Shown here: one piece after another, positions 7,540 to 15,992 of the stretch
How positions within the stretch are numbered: position 1 is the stretch's first letter
How the letters are laid out: the number at the start of each line of letters is the position of its first letter
Assembly (NCBI GenBank): GCA_002346625.1
Contig: DEAF01000021.1
Location: 1 to 19,262, forward strand
Length of the DNA: 19,262 nt
Direction of reading: 5' to 3'
From: Gemmatimonadales bacterium UBA2989
GTDB lineage: Bacteria > Gemmatimonadota > Gemmatimonadetes > Longimicrobiales > Gaopeijiaceae
Translations under genes and position numbers: made by a program
The notes under the pieces: generated by a model
Told to the model about the DNA's origin: nothing
The model's input: the letters and a program-made list of their open reading frames with translations, nothing else
The model's database searches: none

Positions 7540-8907
7540 ATGATGAAAACATGCAAATTCCTAGCTAAACCTGCCGTGTCTAATATTTCTAGAACAGCTT
7601 ATTTGCTGTTGCTGCCGTTACTTGTTTTTACCGGTTTTCCCCTCGCCTCGTGCTCTGGAGGAGGAGGAGGAGGAGGAGGAGGCTCTCCTTCTGGACCAAG
7701 TACGCCTCCGAACAGTCCTCCGGTCATCGTAATTAGTAAGCCATCCAACAATGCTCTGCTATGGGACGTTCATCGTGTGGCTCTTAGTGCTAGCGTTAGC
7801 GATGCACAGGATGGCAATGAGTGTTGTGACCCCTACTGGTCTAGCAGTATAAACGGGAATATCTCCGTTGGCCCTGAAGCAGAACTGAGTCCGTTTGTAT
7901 TGGACAAGGGCACCCATACCATAACAGTCACTGCCACAGATAACGCTGGAGCTGTGAGTGAAGCTTCCGTGCAGGTAGAGGTCGCCCAGGATACGATGCC
8001 TGGATCTATATCTGGTCGAGTTTCGCAAGTACAAGGCAATGTTTCTTTGGCAGGGGTAAAGGTTTTGCTACGCCCGCAGCGCCGGCCTGAGGACCCCCGT
8101 GATTCCGAGCCTTATACAGCAGTTACTGACTCAGATGGCAATTACCTTTTTCCTTCAGTTCTCTCAGGACAAGCAGAAATAAAAATTGAGCCTGAAGGAC
8201 AGATAGGAACCCTGCCTCTTTTCGGAATCTTCGAGGGGCCTGCGGGATGGCAAGAAATGGGCATTAGTGAAGCAGATTTAAGCGAATTGAGAACCAAGAG
8301 ATGGCGAGATGTTGGTGCTGGAAATCCTCACGTCGTAGAGAATGAAAACTTTGAATTGCTATTAAAGGAAGTGAGTGTTTTCAGCTGTAAAGATGACCCG
8401 GCGGCAGCTGAAAATCTAATTCATTTAGATATCACCTGTCCTGCGGGTGTGCTGGAGGACAGCGTGGATGTTAATACGGAGGTCGAAATAGGAGTTTATT
8501 TCGATCTTAAGGAGATTGACGAATATGCGAAAACCAATCTTTTCTCAACTAAACAATTGCTTTTATCAGGAATAAGAGCTTCTGTCGAATGGTCTGCCGC
8601 TGCTGCTGAATTAGTTAGCGTTGAAGAAGGATCATTCTTCGGATCGGGCACTTTTCTCTACAACCATTCTGCACCCGGCAAGTTGGATTTTGTTGTGATT
8701 GCGGCGAACGGCAACGGTCTTTCCATCGAGGGCATACATAAACTGGTAGAAATCAAAGTCACAATGAAAACTTCAGGGGATGTTGTTGAATTCTCCCCCA
8801 CAGTAAATGAGCTCTTGGTGCTGGATCCTGCTACAGGAAGGAATATCGAAGTAATAGGAAATGCCATTATTCATACAAAGGCTGCAAAGGTAAAGATTCT
8901 TAATTAG
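7540..8907 (+). CDS. Lipoprotein with Ig/PKD-like, regulatory-like and cohesin-like domains
   Basis: I place the start at the ATG pair 7540-7545, which gives a clean lipoprotein signal ending in PLASC (Cys 38 of 455); an in-frame TTG at 7489 would only add 17 odd residues. No clear ribosome site is seen for either. After Cys comes a run of nine Gly, a Pro/Ser linker, an Ig- or PKD-like domain (about 60-150, ending in HTITVTATDNAGAVS), and a carboxypeptidase-regulatory-like domain (about 153-240, GSISGRVS and TDSDGNYLFPSV). Residues ~297-455 resemble a cohesin: TEVEIGVYFDL, then GIRASVEWSAAAAELVSVEEG. This would be a lipid-anchored surface receptor. The dockerin-bearing protease starts 28 bp downstream. 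Confidence 0.78.
   Translation: MMKTCKFLAKPAVSNISRTAYLLLLPLLVFTGFPLASCSGGGGGGGGGSPSGPSTPPNSPPVIVISKPSNNALLWDVHRVALSASVSDAQDGNECCDPYWSSSINGNISVGPEAELSPFVLDKGTHTITVTATDNAGAVSEASVQVEVAQDTMPGSISGRVSQVQGNVSLAGVKVLLRPQRRPEDPRDSEPYTAVTDSDGNYLFPSVLSGQAEIKIEPEGQIGTLPLFGIFEGPAGWQEMGISEADLSELRTKRWRDVGAGNPHVVENENFELLLKEVSVFSCKDDPAAAENLIHLDITCPAGVLEDSVDVNTEVEIGVYFDLKEIDEYAKTNLFSTKQLLLSGIRASVEWSAAAAELVSVEEGSFFGSGTFLYNHSAPGKLDFVVIAANGNGLSIEGIHKLVEIKVTMKTSGDVVEFSPTVNELLVLDPATGRNIEVIGNAIIHTKAAKVKILN
7657..7683 (+). repeat. (GGA)8 microsatellite encoding a poly-Gly linker
   Basis: Eight perfect GGA units (7657-7680) followed by GGC code for nine consecutive glycines two residues after the lipid-bearing Cys. 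Slippage here would change linker length by whole residues and not the frame. Confidence 0.9.
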
Positions 8908-8912
8908 ATCGT

Positions 8913-8918
8913 AGGAGG
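8913..8918 (+). promoter_or_regulatory. Shine-Dalgarno AGGAGG ahead of the subtilase gene
   Basis: This is a perfect AGGAGG. It lies 17 nt before the first standard in-frame start (GTG 8936), too far for normal use, but 5 nt before an in-frame ATA (8924) and 8 nt before an in-frame ATT (8927). Translation may therefore begin at a rare start codon, adding three or four residues to the signal peptide. Confidence 0.6.
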
Positions 8919-8935
8919 TTAGCATAATTTTAAAA

Positions 8936-11900
8936 GTGCCTACAAGGCGGTTAACTGTAAATTCAGCCGTTCTTCTAGCTATGCTATTGCTTCTGGGCTC
9001 TGGGGGATTGTTTGCACAACAGCGCCCTTATCCAAAGGCAGACCTGACTCCACTTCAGGTGGATTCACTTCGTTCTGCGATCCAGGAAGTGGGCAATCGA
9101 GCAATCATCGGCTTCAAGCCGGCTTATGCTGATAGGGGGATGCTCGACGATGGAAGGGCGGCCATGGATCAGCCCGAGGTTAGGATTATGGCCGAGAGCT
9201 TGAGGCCTATGGGTGTGATGATTATAAAGCAGTTTGAGATTATCCCAGCTGCAGTGGTTACAATAGATCCCAGCCGATTGGGAGACTTGCTGGCCCATCC
9301 TAATATCGAATACGTACAGCCTGACAGGCTATACGAACTAATTCAGCCTGTTGATCCTGAAGTAGTGGATTCTATTAGCTCTGTGACGGATACCGTTCAA
9401 ACTGTTCCATGGGGGATCAGACGGACCAGATCAGATTCTGCCTGGACTGTAACCAAAGGAGCTGGGGCGAAAGTCGGCATTATTGACACCGGTATCGATT
9501 ACCACCATCCCGATCTCAATGTAATTGCTGGCTTCAATGCTATCACAGACAAAACCGAACAAGACGACTGGTCTGACAATTCGCCCACGTGCGGCTTCAA
9601 GCATGGCACTCATGTAGCCGGATCCGTTGCCGCCCTCGACAACGATTTTGGTGTCGTGGGCGTGGCACCTGAATCGGAGCTGTATGCGATCAGAGTTTTC
9701 GATCCCGAGAACGCTGGTATAGGAGGGTGTTACGCACGTGCAGCTGACATTGTCAATGCGATCCAATGGTCAACTACCAATGAAATGGATGTTATAAACC
9801 TTAGTCTTGGAAGCTGTTGTCCGAATGGGGCTGAAAGAGATGCCATGGTCGCATCCTATGCGGCTGGTGTGGTCATAGTACTTGCAGCCGGCAACTCGTC
9901 CAGCACGGTGGGTTTTCCGGCGGGGTTTAGCCAAGGAGTAGCTGTTAGTGCAACTGATAGCCTTGACGTATTAGCTGGTTTTTCGAACTACGGTCCGGAA
10001 ATTGAGGTTACGGGCCCCGGGGTATCTGTACTCAGCACCTATGGGCCTTCTAGCTACGTACGAGCTGGCGGAACTTCAATGGCATCTCCGCATGCTGCGG
10101 GTGTGGCAACATTAATACGTGCAGCGTCACCGAACCTATCCGCTCCTGATGTCCGCGAGATTTTGCGGAATACTGCCGATGATATAGGCTCTGGAGGGTA
10201 TGATCAGAACTATGGCTGGGGAATGGTTGATTCTTATGAGGCAGTAAAATCAGTTGATACGGCATCCTTCGCTCTGGCTGCTTCTCCAGGACGCATTTTC
10301 CTTCACGCTGAACCTGCAGGATCTCCCGTTAACGATTCCTTGAAGATCCAACTTCTTGGTAAAACTGGTTCGATAACCTGGCATGCAAGTGCCGACTCTT
10401 CCTGGCTTACACTGAGTGCAGACTCAGGAACGGTCTCTGACTCCGTACCTGTATTTATCGGATTCTCAGCTGACCCCTCTGGTCGTCCTGCGGGCATTTA
10501 CAACGACTTCATTACTATCACAGGCAATGCTGAAAACTCACCGATAACGCCACGGGTGCGTTTTTCAGTCACACCAAAAATTGTTGTGTCTGATACTACA
10601 GAGATCAAGTCAGAGCTCCGAAGCACTGATACTCCCCTCCGGCCGGCATACGGCGGTGAGGCGAAGTTGGTCGAGAGGGTCCGATTCTTATTGAAAGACA
10701 CTGGGGCAGAGCAGAAACTTGACATTGTTGTACTTAGTGACACAACCCATGACGCACCGCTCTTTAACCCCGTGATTCGTATTGTTAAGCCTGATGGCGA
10801 AGACATTAGCGACCTGGTATTTCATGGTGCATGGTTTGGCCTTGGCAACCAACCCATGTTGCATGGGATAACTATTCCTGCCGGAGAAGGAGATCATTAC
10901 ATAGAAGTCGCCTCTGGATCTGATCAATACTCCGGCAAGGGTTTCGTAGTCAAAGTACGAGAGCACGCTCCGATACTGAGTGTTCAGGGATATAGTCCGA
11001 GTGCCGCTAATGCAATCAGGTCTAAGGAGCATGGGCCAACACAGGAACAGAAAATCAATGTTATCTCTGTCTGTAGCGACAACTGCGAGCCTATAACTTT
11101 TACCGTTTCTACTTCCACACCCTGGCTTTCTGTCAGCCCAGGTTCCGGTTCGATCAGTGTATCAGAATCTAGTGTATCTTTCCCTCCTAACTGGGGCGAT
11201 TTATCGGATGAATCGAACAAGCAAGGCCAATCTCAGGCTAACGACACGTGGCTTCGGGATCAAAATTCAGAGATGCTTCTGAATTCTGGCATCGAAGCCG
11301 ATGTCACTGGGCCCGAATTAACAATTCAGGCTAATCCAATAGGACTATCTGAGGGTTGGCATTCAGGCTCTGTTTTTATTACAGACTCAGGAGGTTGGCT
11401 GCCACCGTTCAGGTATCCGATCAAGCTTCTTGTGTATTCGAAGGTGGTGGACATTGTCGCTGAGAGCAGCGATGACAGGCTCTTGGGCCCTTGGGAAATA
11501 GCTACCGACAATGATCCGACATTAGGTGCCCGCGGGATCATTGCTGATTACGTGAAAGGTGTTGTTTCGGTTGAATTGCAGGGCGATGGTATACATGAAG
11601 TCAATGAGGACACGCCCGTAGATTTGAGTGGACTATACGGCCTGGCTTCTAAGTCAGTTTCTGAAATGTACATGGGTACGGATGCTAATGAGGTTCACAC
11701 AGCAAACTTATTGACTGGTGTCACCGAAAAGCTGGCAGACATTCCTGCCCTTCCGTATTTCATGGGGAAATCGCTTACCGGAGGACTCTATGCGACAACC
11801 TGTACTGGGGACGCATATAAAGTCCAAGCCGATGGTGCCGTCGAAAGTTTTGGTTCTGGGATATCTGGCAGATGCCTTGGGGACGTGGTCCATAATCCGG

Positions 11901-13018
11901 CTGACAACAATGTGTATATCGCTAGACCATTTGACGGTTCGGGAATCAGTGTCCTCAAGGAGGACGGTGAAGCGGTTGGTGAAGTTGCTAATAGAATCCC
12001 GCAACCCATGTCTCTTACGGTAGCATCTGACGGTACGATATTTGTGGGGACAATGTCTGGTGAATTATGGAAATACAGTCCTAACTCCGGACCCTCGGAG
12101 GGGCAATTCTTAGCTTATTCTCCATCGATAGACTGGAGTGGTAGGGGTGGATATATGTCAGGGGTGACAATTGCCGATGATTGGCTATTAATTTCAGCTT
12201 CGAACTCGGTCGGTGCTGGCTCCGGGCAGGGCGAGATTTACCGTTATCCGTTAGATGGAATAGGTCCCCGGGAAGGCATCATTATCATAAATATGGAAGT
12301 TGACAGCATCGTCAACCTTCTACCTGTAAGTTTAGCGAAAACGGTGCCCGGAGAGCCTTTCAGGATTTCTCTTGACCTTTCAATAGGGTCTGCCCTTGCA
12401 GCTGATTCTCCTCTAGGCAGCTACACGGTGCAGTTGAAGTGGTGGGAAGGGTTTGTCGATTTATTAGACGGTTTGAATTCGATTAGCCCAGGTACTTTCC
12501 ATACCGCTCCAAGCTCGCTCACTACCGATTTATGTGATTACTGGAATTCTTCGTGTGAATATAATGTCCAGCTCACAGGCACCGAATCTGAGGGAAGGAG
12601 TTCGGGCTCATTCTCACTCGTCAACCTGGAAATGAGGGTCAACGAGCACATTAGCAGTCTCCCTCTGGAAGATCAGCCAGAAATTCTACCAATTGATATC
12701 TCCACTTTAGAGGTCTTGAACTTGGAGAACACATCGCTGATGCCTAAAGTCATTGTTGTACCATCTGGCATCTGTTTTGGAAAGAACTATATCGGTGATG
12801 TTACGCTCGACAGCCAGATTTCTCCTGCCGATGTAACTCAGATCCTGAGAAAGACCTTGAACTTGTCGGCAGCATCAGGCGTCGATCTTGACATGGGTGA
12901 CACTACAGGAGATGGGAATATCGGAATAGGTGATGCCATTGATGTTTTGCGAAATACTGTGGGGCTGCCGACAGGTGGAAGCCGGGTGGGAAAACCGCCA
13001 ATAGAGAAATGCGACTAG
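8936..13018 (+). CDS. Exported subtilisin-like (S8) protease with C-terminal dockerin
   Basis: The 1360-residue multidomain serine protease starts with a signal peptide (about 1-28). Residues ~50-140 resemble an I9 propeptide inhibitor (RAIIGFKP to PNIEYVQPDRLYEL). The catalytic domain (~155-445) has Asp 184 (IIDTGID), His 223 (HGTHVAGS), oxyanion Asn 320 (AAGNSS) and Ser 381 (GGTSMASPHAAG). Then come a BACON-like domain (~447-546), a PPC-like beta domain (~578-680), a second BACON-like region (~720-838), a region with possible propeller blades (~855-1100, weak), a cohesin-like region (~1126-1280) and a dockerin (1286-1344). Dockerin loops start at Asp 1288 (DVTLDSQISPAD) and Asp 1322 (DTTGDGNIGIGD), matching the calcium pattern D-x-N/T-x-D-G/S-x-I-x-x-x-D. 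GTG is the first standard start; the true start may be ATT or ATA just upstream. It lies between two cohesin-like lipoprotein genes. Confidence 0.92.
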   Translation: MPTRRLTVNSAVLLAMLLLLGSGGLFAQQRPYPKADLTPLQVDSLRSAIQEVGNRAIIGFKPAYADRGMLDDGRAAMDQPEVRIMAESLRPMGVMIIKQFEIIPAAVVTIDPSRLGDLLAHPNIEYVQPDRLYELIQPVDPEVVDSISSVTDTVQTVPWGIRRTRSDSAWTVTKGAGAKVGIIDTGIDYHHPDLNVIAGFNAITDKTEQDDWSDNSPTCGFKHGTHVAGSVAALDNDFGVVGVAPESELYAIRVFDPENAGIGGCYARAADIVNAIQWSTTNEMDVINLSLGSCCPNGAERDAMVASYAAGVVIVLAAGNSSSTVGFPAGFSQGVAVSATDSLDVLAGFSNYGPEIEVTGPGVSVLSTYGPSSYVRAGGTSMASPHAAGVATLIRAASPNLSAPDVREILRNTADDIGSGGYDQNYGWGMVDSYEAVKSVDTASFALAASPGRIFLHAEPAGSPVNDSLKIQLLGKTGSITWHASADSSWLTLSADSGTVSDSVPVFIGFSADPSGRPAGIYNDFITITGNAENSPITPRVRFSVTPKIVVSDTTEIKSELRSTDTPLRPAYGGEAKLVERVRFLLKDTGAEQKLDIVVLSDTTHDAPLFNPVIRIVKPDGEDISDLVFHGAWFGLGNQPMLHGITIPAGEGDHYIEVASGSDQYSGKGFVVKVREHAPILSVQGYSPSAANAIRSKEHGPTQEQKINVISVCSDNCEPITFTVSTSTPWLSVSPGSGSISVSESSVSFPPNWGDLSDESNKQGQSQANDTWLRDQNSEMLLNSGIEADVTGPELTIQANPIGLSEGWHSGSVFITDSGGWLPPFRYPIKLLVYSKVVDIVAESSDDRLLGPWEIATDNDPTLGARGIIADYVKGVVSVELQGDGIHEVNEDTPVDLSGLYGLASKSVSEMYMGTDANEVHTANLLTGVTEKLADIPALPYFMGKSLTGGLYATTCTGDAYKVQADGAVESFGSGISGRCLGDVVHNPADNNVYIARPFDGSGISVLKEDGEAVGEVANRIPQPMSLTVASDGTIFVGTMSGELWKYSPNSGPSEGQFLAYSPSIDWSGRGGYMSGVTIADDWLLISASNSVGAGSGQGEIYRYPLDGIGPREGIIIINMEVDSIVNLLPVSLAKTVPGEPFRISLDLSIGSALAADSPLGSYTVQLKWWEGFVDLLDGLNSISPGTFHTAPSSLTTDLCDYWNSSCEYNVQLTGTESEGRSSGSFSLVNLEMRVNEHISSLPLEDQPEILPIDISTLEVLNLENTSLMPKVIVVPSGICFGKNYIGDVTLDSQISPADVTQILRKTLNLSAASGVDLDMGDTTGDGNIGIGDAIDVLRNTVGLPTGGSRVGKPPIEKCD

Positions 13019-13041
13019 AAAACGCAAAGGATGATGTAATA

Positions 13042-13620
13042 ATGATTTGGAGATCTAATTCAGAGAGCATACGACGATTTGCTATGCTGTGCACGGTGAT
13101 ATTGATTGGTGCCGTTGCCACGGCCTGTGATGATGATCATCCGATTATGCTAGAACAGGGGCATGAGCTCGTGATGATGGGACAGGGCATCAATGCGTAT
13201 TTAGCGGTGAGCTCTGATGAAGAAGGATCTGGATCAACGATTGAAGTGGAAGCGCGTGTAAGGGCCGTGGGTGAGGATTTAAACCCAACCGCATTCCTGG
13301 CGAATTTGCGTTACGATACCGATTACCTCGAACCCGTTACTATAATCCCACAAGATGACGATGTCGTTCGTGCGACAAATCTTGAGTATGCCCCCGGGAT
13401 TATTAAGGCGGCTGGTGCCAGCGCTGATGGACTGGACACTGAGATCATGGTTGCTGTTACGATGAAAGTGAAGAAGTCAGGTTATATGACATCGCTTTCG
13501 ATCGATTTGGATGAGCTCACTGTTTTAGAGAAGGATTTTTCGGACGTGACACGCAAGGTTCAATCGATCGATGAACCAATATTGTTTAGAACAGCTATCA
13601 TCGAAAAAACTAAAAGATGA
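13042..13620 (+). CDS. Small lipoprotein consisting of a cohesin-like domain
   Basis: I choose the ATG at 13042, with AAAGG 11-16 nt upstream, over an ATG at 13009 that overlaps the protease stop; the product is 192 residues. The signal ends in VATAC, so Cys 29 would be lipidated. The mature part (~45-180) has the cohesin-like order: INAYLAVSSDE, STIEVEARVRA, FLANLRYDTDYLEPV, PGIIKAAGASADG, EIMVAVTMKVKKSGY, LSIDLDELTVLE. These are strands that in known cohesins bind dockerins. It begins 23 bp after the protease gene, so both are likely made together; I infer that it tethers the protease dockerin. It ends 17 bp from the convergent repeat gene. Confidence 0.8.
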   Translation: MIWRSNSESIRRFAMLCTVILIGAVATACDDDHPIMLEQGHELVMMGQGINAYLAVSSDEEGSGSTIEVEARVRAVGEDLNPTAFLANLRYDTDYLEPVTIIPQDDDVVRATNLEYAPGIIKAAGASADGLDTEIMVAVTMKVKKSGYMTSLSIDLDELTVLEKDFSDVTRKVQSIDEPILFRTAIIEKTKR

Positions 13621-13637
13621 TAGAGTTTGCTGATATT

Positions 13638-15992
13638 CTATCGGCTTAACTTATAAGTGCGTTTCGTCTTTAGTTTGCCGTTTTCATAGTAATCTTCCCA
13701 AACACCATCTCTATCTCCGTTCTTGTAGTTCCCCTTAGTCTGGAGTTGGCCGTTCTCATAGTACTCCTCATAGGGACCATCAGGCCTACCGTCCTTGTAA
13801 TTTCCTCTAGTCTGGAGCTGACCGTTCGCATAATACTCTTCCCATTCTCCCTCAATCATACCGTTTGTTATAGTGCCTCTAGTTTCTAGCTGGCCCTTTT
13901 CATCGTAATGCTCATAGGGTCCTTCGGGTTCACCCGCACTATAGGTGCGAATAGCCTTCAGCTGACCGTTCTCGTAATACTCCTCCCATACGCCGTCGAC
14001 CTCACGGTCTTTTATGGTACCCTTAGTTTTTAGCTTGCCGTTTTCGTAATAATCTTCGAACGGCCCTTCAGGTTCACCATTCTTCATAGTGCCCCTAGTC
14101 CTTAACTGGCCATTTTCGTAGTACTCCTCCCAACGCCCTTCCACTTCACCGTTTTTCATGGTGCCCTTAGTCTGGAGCCGACCGTTTTCGTTGTATTCCT
14201 CATACGGCCCTTCAGGTTCACCATTTTTCATGATGCCCTTGGTCTGGATCTGGCCGTTTGCATAGTACTCTTCCCAAATCCCCTCGCGCTCGCCATTTGT
14301 TATAGTTCCCTTGGCTTTTAGCTGACCTCCCTCGTAGTAATGCTCATAAGGACCTTCAGGTTCTCCTGACCTATAGGTCTGTTTGGTCTGGAGTAAGCCG
14401 TTCTCATCGTAATGCTTATACAGTCCGTCGTGTTCACCATTCCTTATAGTACCTATAGTTTTTAGTCGGCCATTTTCGTAATACTCCTCCCACCGTCCCT
14501 CCACCTCACCGTTTTTCATGGTGCCCTTATTTTTTAGCTGGCCGTTCGCATAGTACTCTTCCCAAATACCATTCCGATCGCCATCCGTTATGGTACCCTT
14601 GGCCCGGACCTGGCCACTTTCATCGTATTCCTCATACGGCCCTTCAGGTTCACCATTCTGATAGATGGCCTTGGTCTGGATCTGGCCGTTTGCATAGTAC
14701 TCTTCCCAAACACCATTTCGGTTGGAATCCCTTATGCTACCCTTCCTCTGAAGCTGGCCATTTTCATTGTAATGCTCATACGGGCCATCGGGCTCGCCAT
14801 AATTTATGGTGCCCTTAGTTTTTAGCTGGCCGTTCGCATAGTACTCCTCCCAATGCCCTTCCACTTCGCCGTCCTTGTAAGTTCCCTTAGCCTGGAGTTG
14901 ACCGCTTTCGTTATAATGCTCATACGGCCCACTGTACTCACCCGAATTGTAGGTTCGCATAGTTTGGATCTGGCCGTTCGCATAGTATTCCTCCCACTGC
15001 CCATCTGCCTTACCGTTACTTATGCTCCCCTTAGCCTTTAGCTGGCCTCCCTCGTAGTAATACTCATAGGGTCCCTTAGGCTCCCCATCCTTAAGTGTAC
15101 CCCTGGTCTTTAGATCGCCGTTCTCATAGTACTCTTCCCATTGCCCTTCCACTGTACCGTCTTTGTAGACGCCCCTGACCTGGAGTTGGCCATCTTCATC
15201 GTATTCCTCATACGGCCCTTCAGGTTCACCGTCCTTTATGATGCCCCTAGTCTCTAGTTGTCCGTTCCCATAATACTCTTCCCACCGTCCCTCCACCTTG
15301 CCGTTCCTTATGGTAGCCTTTCTATGTAGCTGACCACTCTCGTAGTAATGCTCATAAGGCCCATCCAATCCTTCTGTGGGAAAGTCTGGATGATTGAGGT
15401 TGATTTCTTTGGGATATAGCGGCAGGCAGTCGTCTGACTCAGGAGAAAAACAAAGGCTCTTAGACTTGCTAAAAGCATTCAATCCTCCCGGGCTGGAGTA
15501 AAATATGAGATCCCTACCCCAGCTGTAATCTTGGACGTCTTCGAACTGGACGGCTCCGTATCTAAGAGAATCCGGAATTATACCAGTTGCCATTCGTATG
15601 TTTTCGTCAGTACGCTCAGCTGACACAACAATGGACTCAATCAAAAGAGGGGACCTGCTCAATATCAGGTCGACTGGATACACATCTTCCAGATTCTTAA
15701 CATCCAAAGAAGATGTCTTAAAATTTTCGTAGCCTAACCTTTCGCCCTCTAGGTAGTAGATGCCCGTCTTGGGAGCATCAATGGAATAGAAACCCGAAGG
15801 GAGGGTTATAGAGCTCCCTCGTAGTTTTCCGTCCTCGTCAACAAGGCGAACCAGGGTTGTCGGAATCGGTGCGTTACTAAGTCTATCCAGTACACGACCC
15901 TGGAAAGTTTGACCGGACAAGTAGGCTGGTGAAGATATAGCTGCCACTAAAATGAATGTGGCCAGCTTCCTAGGCTGTATCGCTATTTCCAC
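13638..15992 (-). CDS. Exported protein with 24 tandem MORN_2/YwqK-type repeats
   Basis: The 784-residue protein starts at a GTG (15990-15992) with only a weak GGCGGG upstream. It has a signal peptide (~1-28, cut near LSG-Q), a carboxypeptidase-regulatory-like domain (~30-112, FQGRVLDRLSNAPIPTTLVRLV and PSGFYSIDAP), and a segment ILSRSPLLIESIVVSAERTDENI like the N-terminal arm of SusC/TonB-type receptors. A spacer follows (~125-211), then 23 complete 24-residue units and one 21-residue unit to the end. Units contain W/Y-EEYYANGQLKTKGT-type cores, the MORN_2 pattern (often named 'YwqK family antitoxin'). Function is unknown; such repeats form extended beta sheets and may bind surface ligands. 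There is no toxin gene beside it. Confidence 0.85.
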   Translation of the reverse strand: MEIAIQPRKLATFILVAAISSPAYLSGQTFQGRVLDRLSNAPIPTTLVRLVDEDGKLRGSSITLPSGFYSIDAPKTGIYYLEGERLGYENFKTSSLDVKNLEDVYPVDLILSRSPLLIESIVVSAERTDENIRMATGIIPDSLRYGAVQFEDVQDYSWGRDLIFYSSPGGLNAFSKSKSLCFSPESDDCLPLYPKEINLNHPDFPTEGLDGPYEHYYESGQLHRKATIRNGKVEGRWEEYYGNGQLETRGIIKDGEPEGPYEEYDEDGQLQVRGVYKDGTVEGQWEEYYENGDLKTRGTLKDGEPKGPYEYYYEGGQLKAKGSISNGKADGQWEEYYANGQIQTMRTYNSGEYSGPYEHYNESGQLQAKGTYKDGEVEGHWEEYYANGQLKTKGTINYGEPDGPYEHYNENGQLQRKGSIRDSNRNGVWEEYYANGQIQTKAIYQNGEPEGPYEEYDESGQVRAKGTITDGDRNGIWEEYYANGQLKNKGTMKNGEVEGRWEEYYENGRLKTIGTIRNGEHDGLYKHYDENGLLQTKQTYRSGEPEGPYEHYYEGGQLKAKGTITNGEREGIWEEYYANGQIQTKGIMKNGEPEGPYEEYNENGRLQTKGTMKNGEVEGRWEEYYENGQLRTRGTMKNGEPEGPFEDYYENGKLKTKGTIKDREVDGVWEEYYENGQLKAIRTYSAGEPEGPYEHYDEKGQLETRGTITNGMIEGEWEEYYANGQLQTRGNYKDGRPDGPYEEYYENGQLQTKGNYKNGDRDGVWEDYYENGKLKTKRTYKLSR
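13641..15359 (-). repeat. Tandem 72-bp coding repeat array (24 units)
   Basis: There are 23 complete units of 72 bp and one of 63 bp, all in frame. Units alternate between a 'P-Y-E-x-Y' type and an 'x-W-E-E-Y-Y' type, giving a 144-bp super-period. The order is P, W strictly through unit 12, then units 12 and 13 are both W type, 14 (LYKHY) and 15 both P type, then strict alternation to unit 24. DNA similarity between units is high (for example near-identical stretches around the CCTTCAGGTTCACCATT boundaries), as expected for expansion by recombination. Confidence 0.92.

Noticed and set aside
11718..12023. Open frames inside the protease gene in other frames, such as 11718-12023
   Set aside because: The protease frame is uninterrupted and has domain structure throughout; these are shadows without ribosome sites or motifs.
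13619..13642. GATAGA ... TCTATC inverted repeat between two convergent genes as a terminator
   Set aside because: It has only six AT-rich pairs, a 12-nt loop, no T-run, and overlaps the end of both coding regions.
13641..15359. CRISPR-like regular repeats
   Set aside because: The 72-bp units are contiguous, in frame with a protein, have no unique spacers between them, and translate to MORN_2-type repeats.
13638..15992. Toxin-antitoxin role suggested by the 'YwqK antitoxin' family name
   Set aside because: The protein is exported, far longer than an antitoxin, and the neighbours are a cohesin-like lipoprotein and another lipoprotein, with no toxin candidate.
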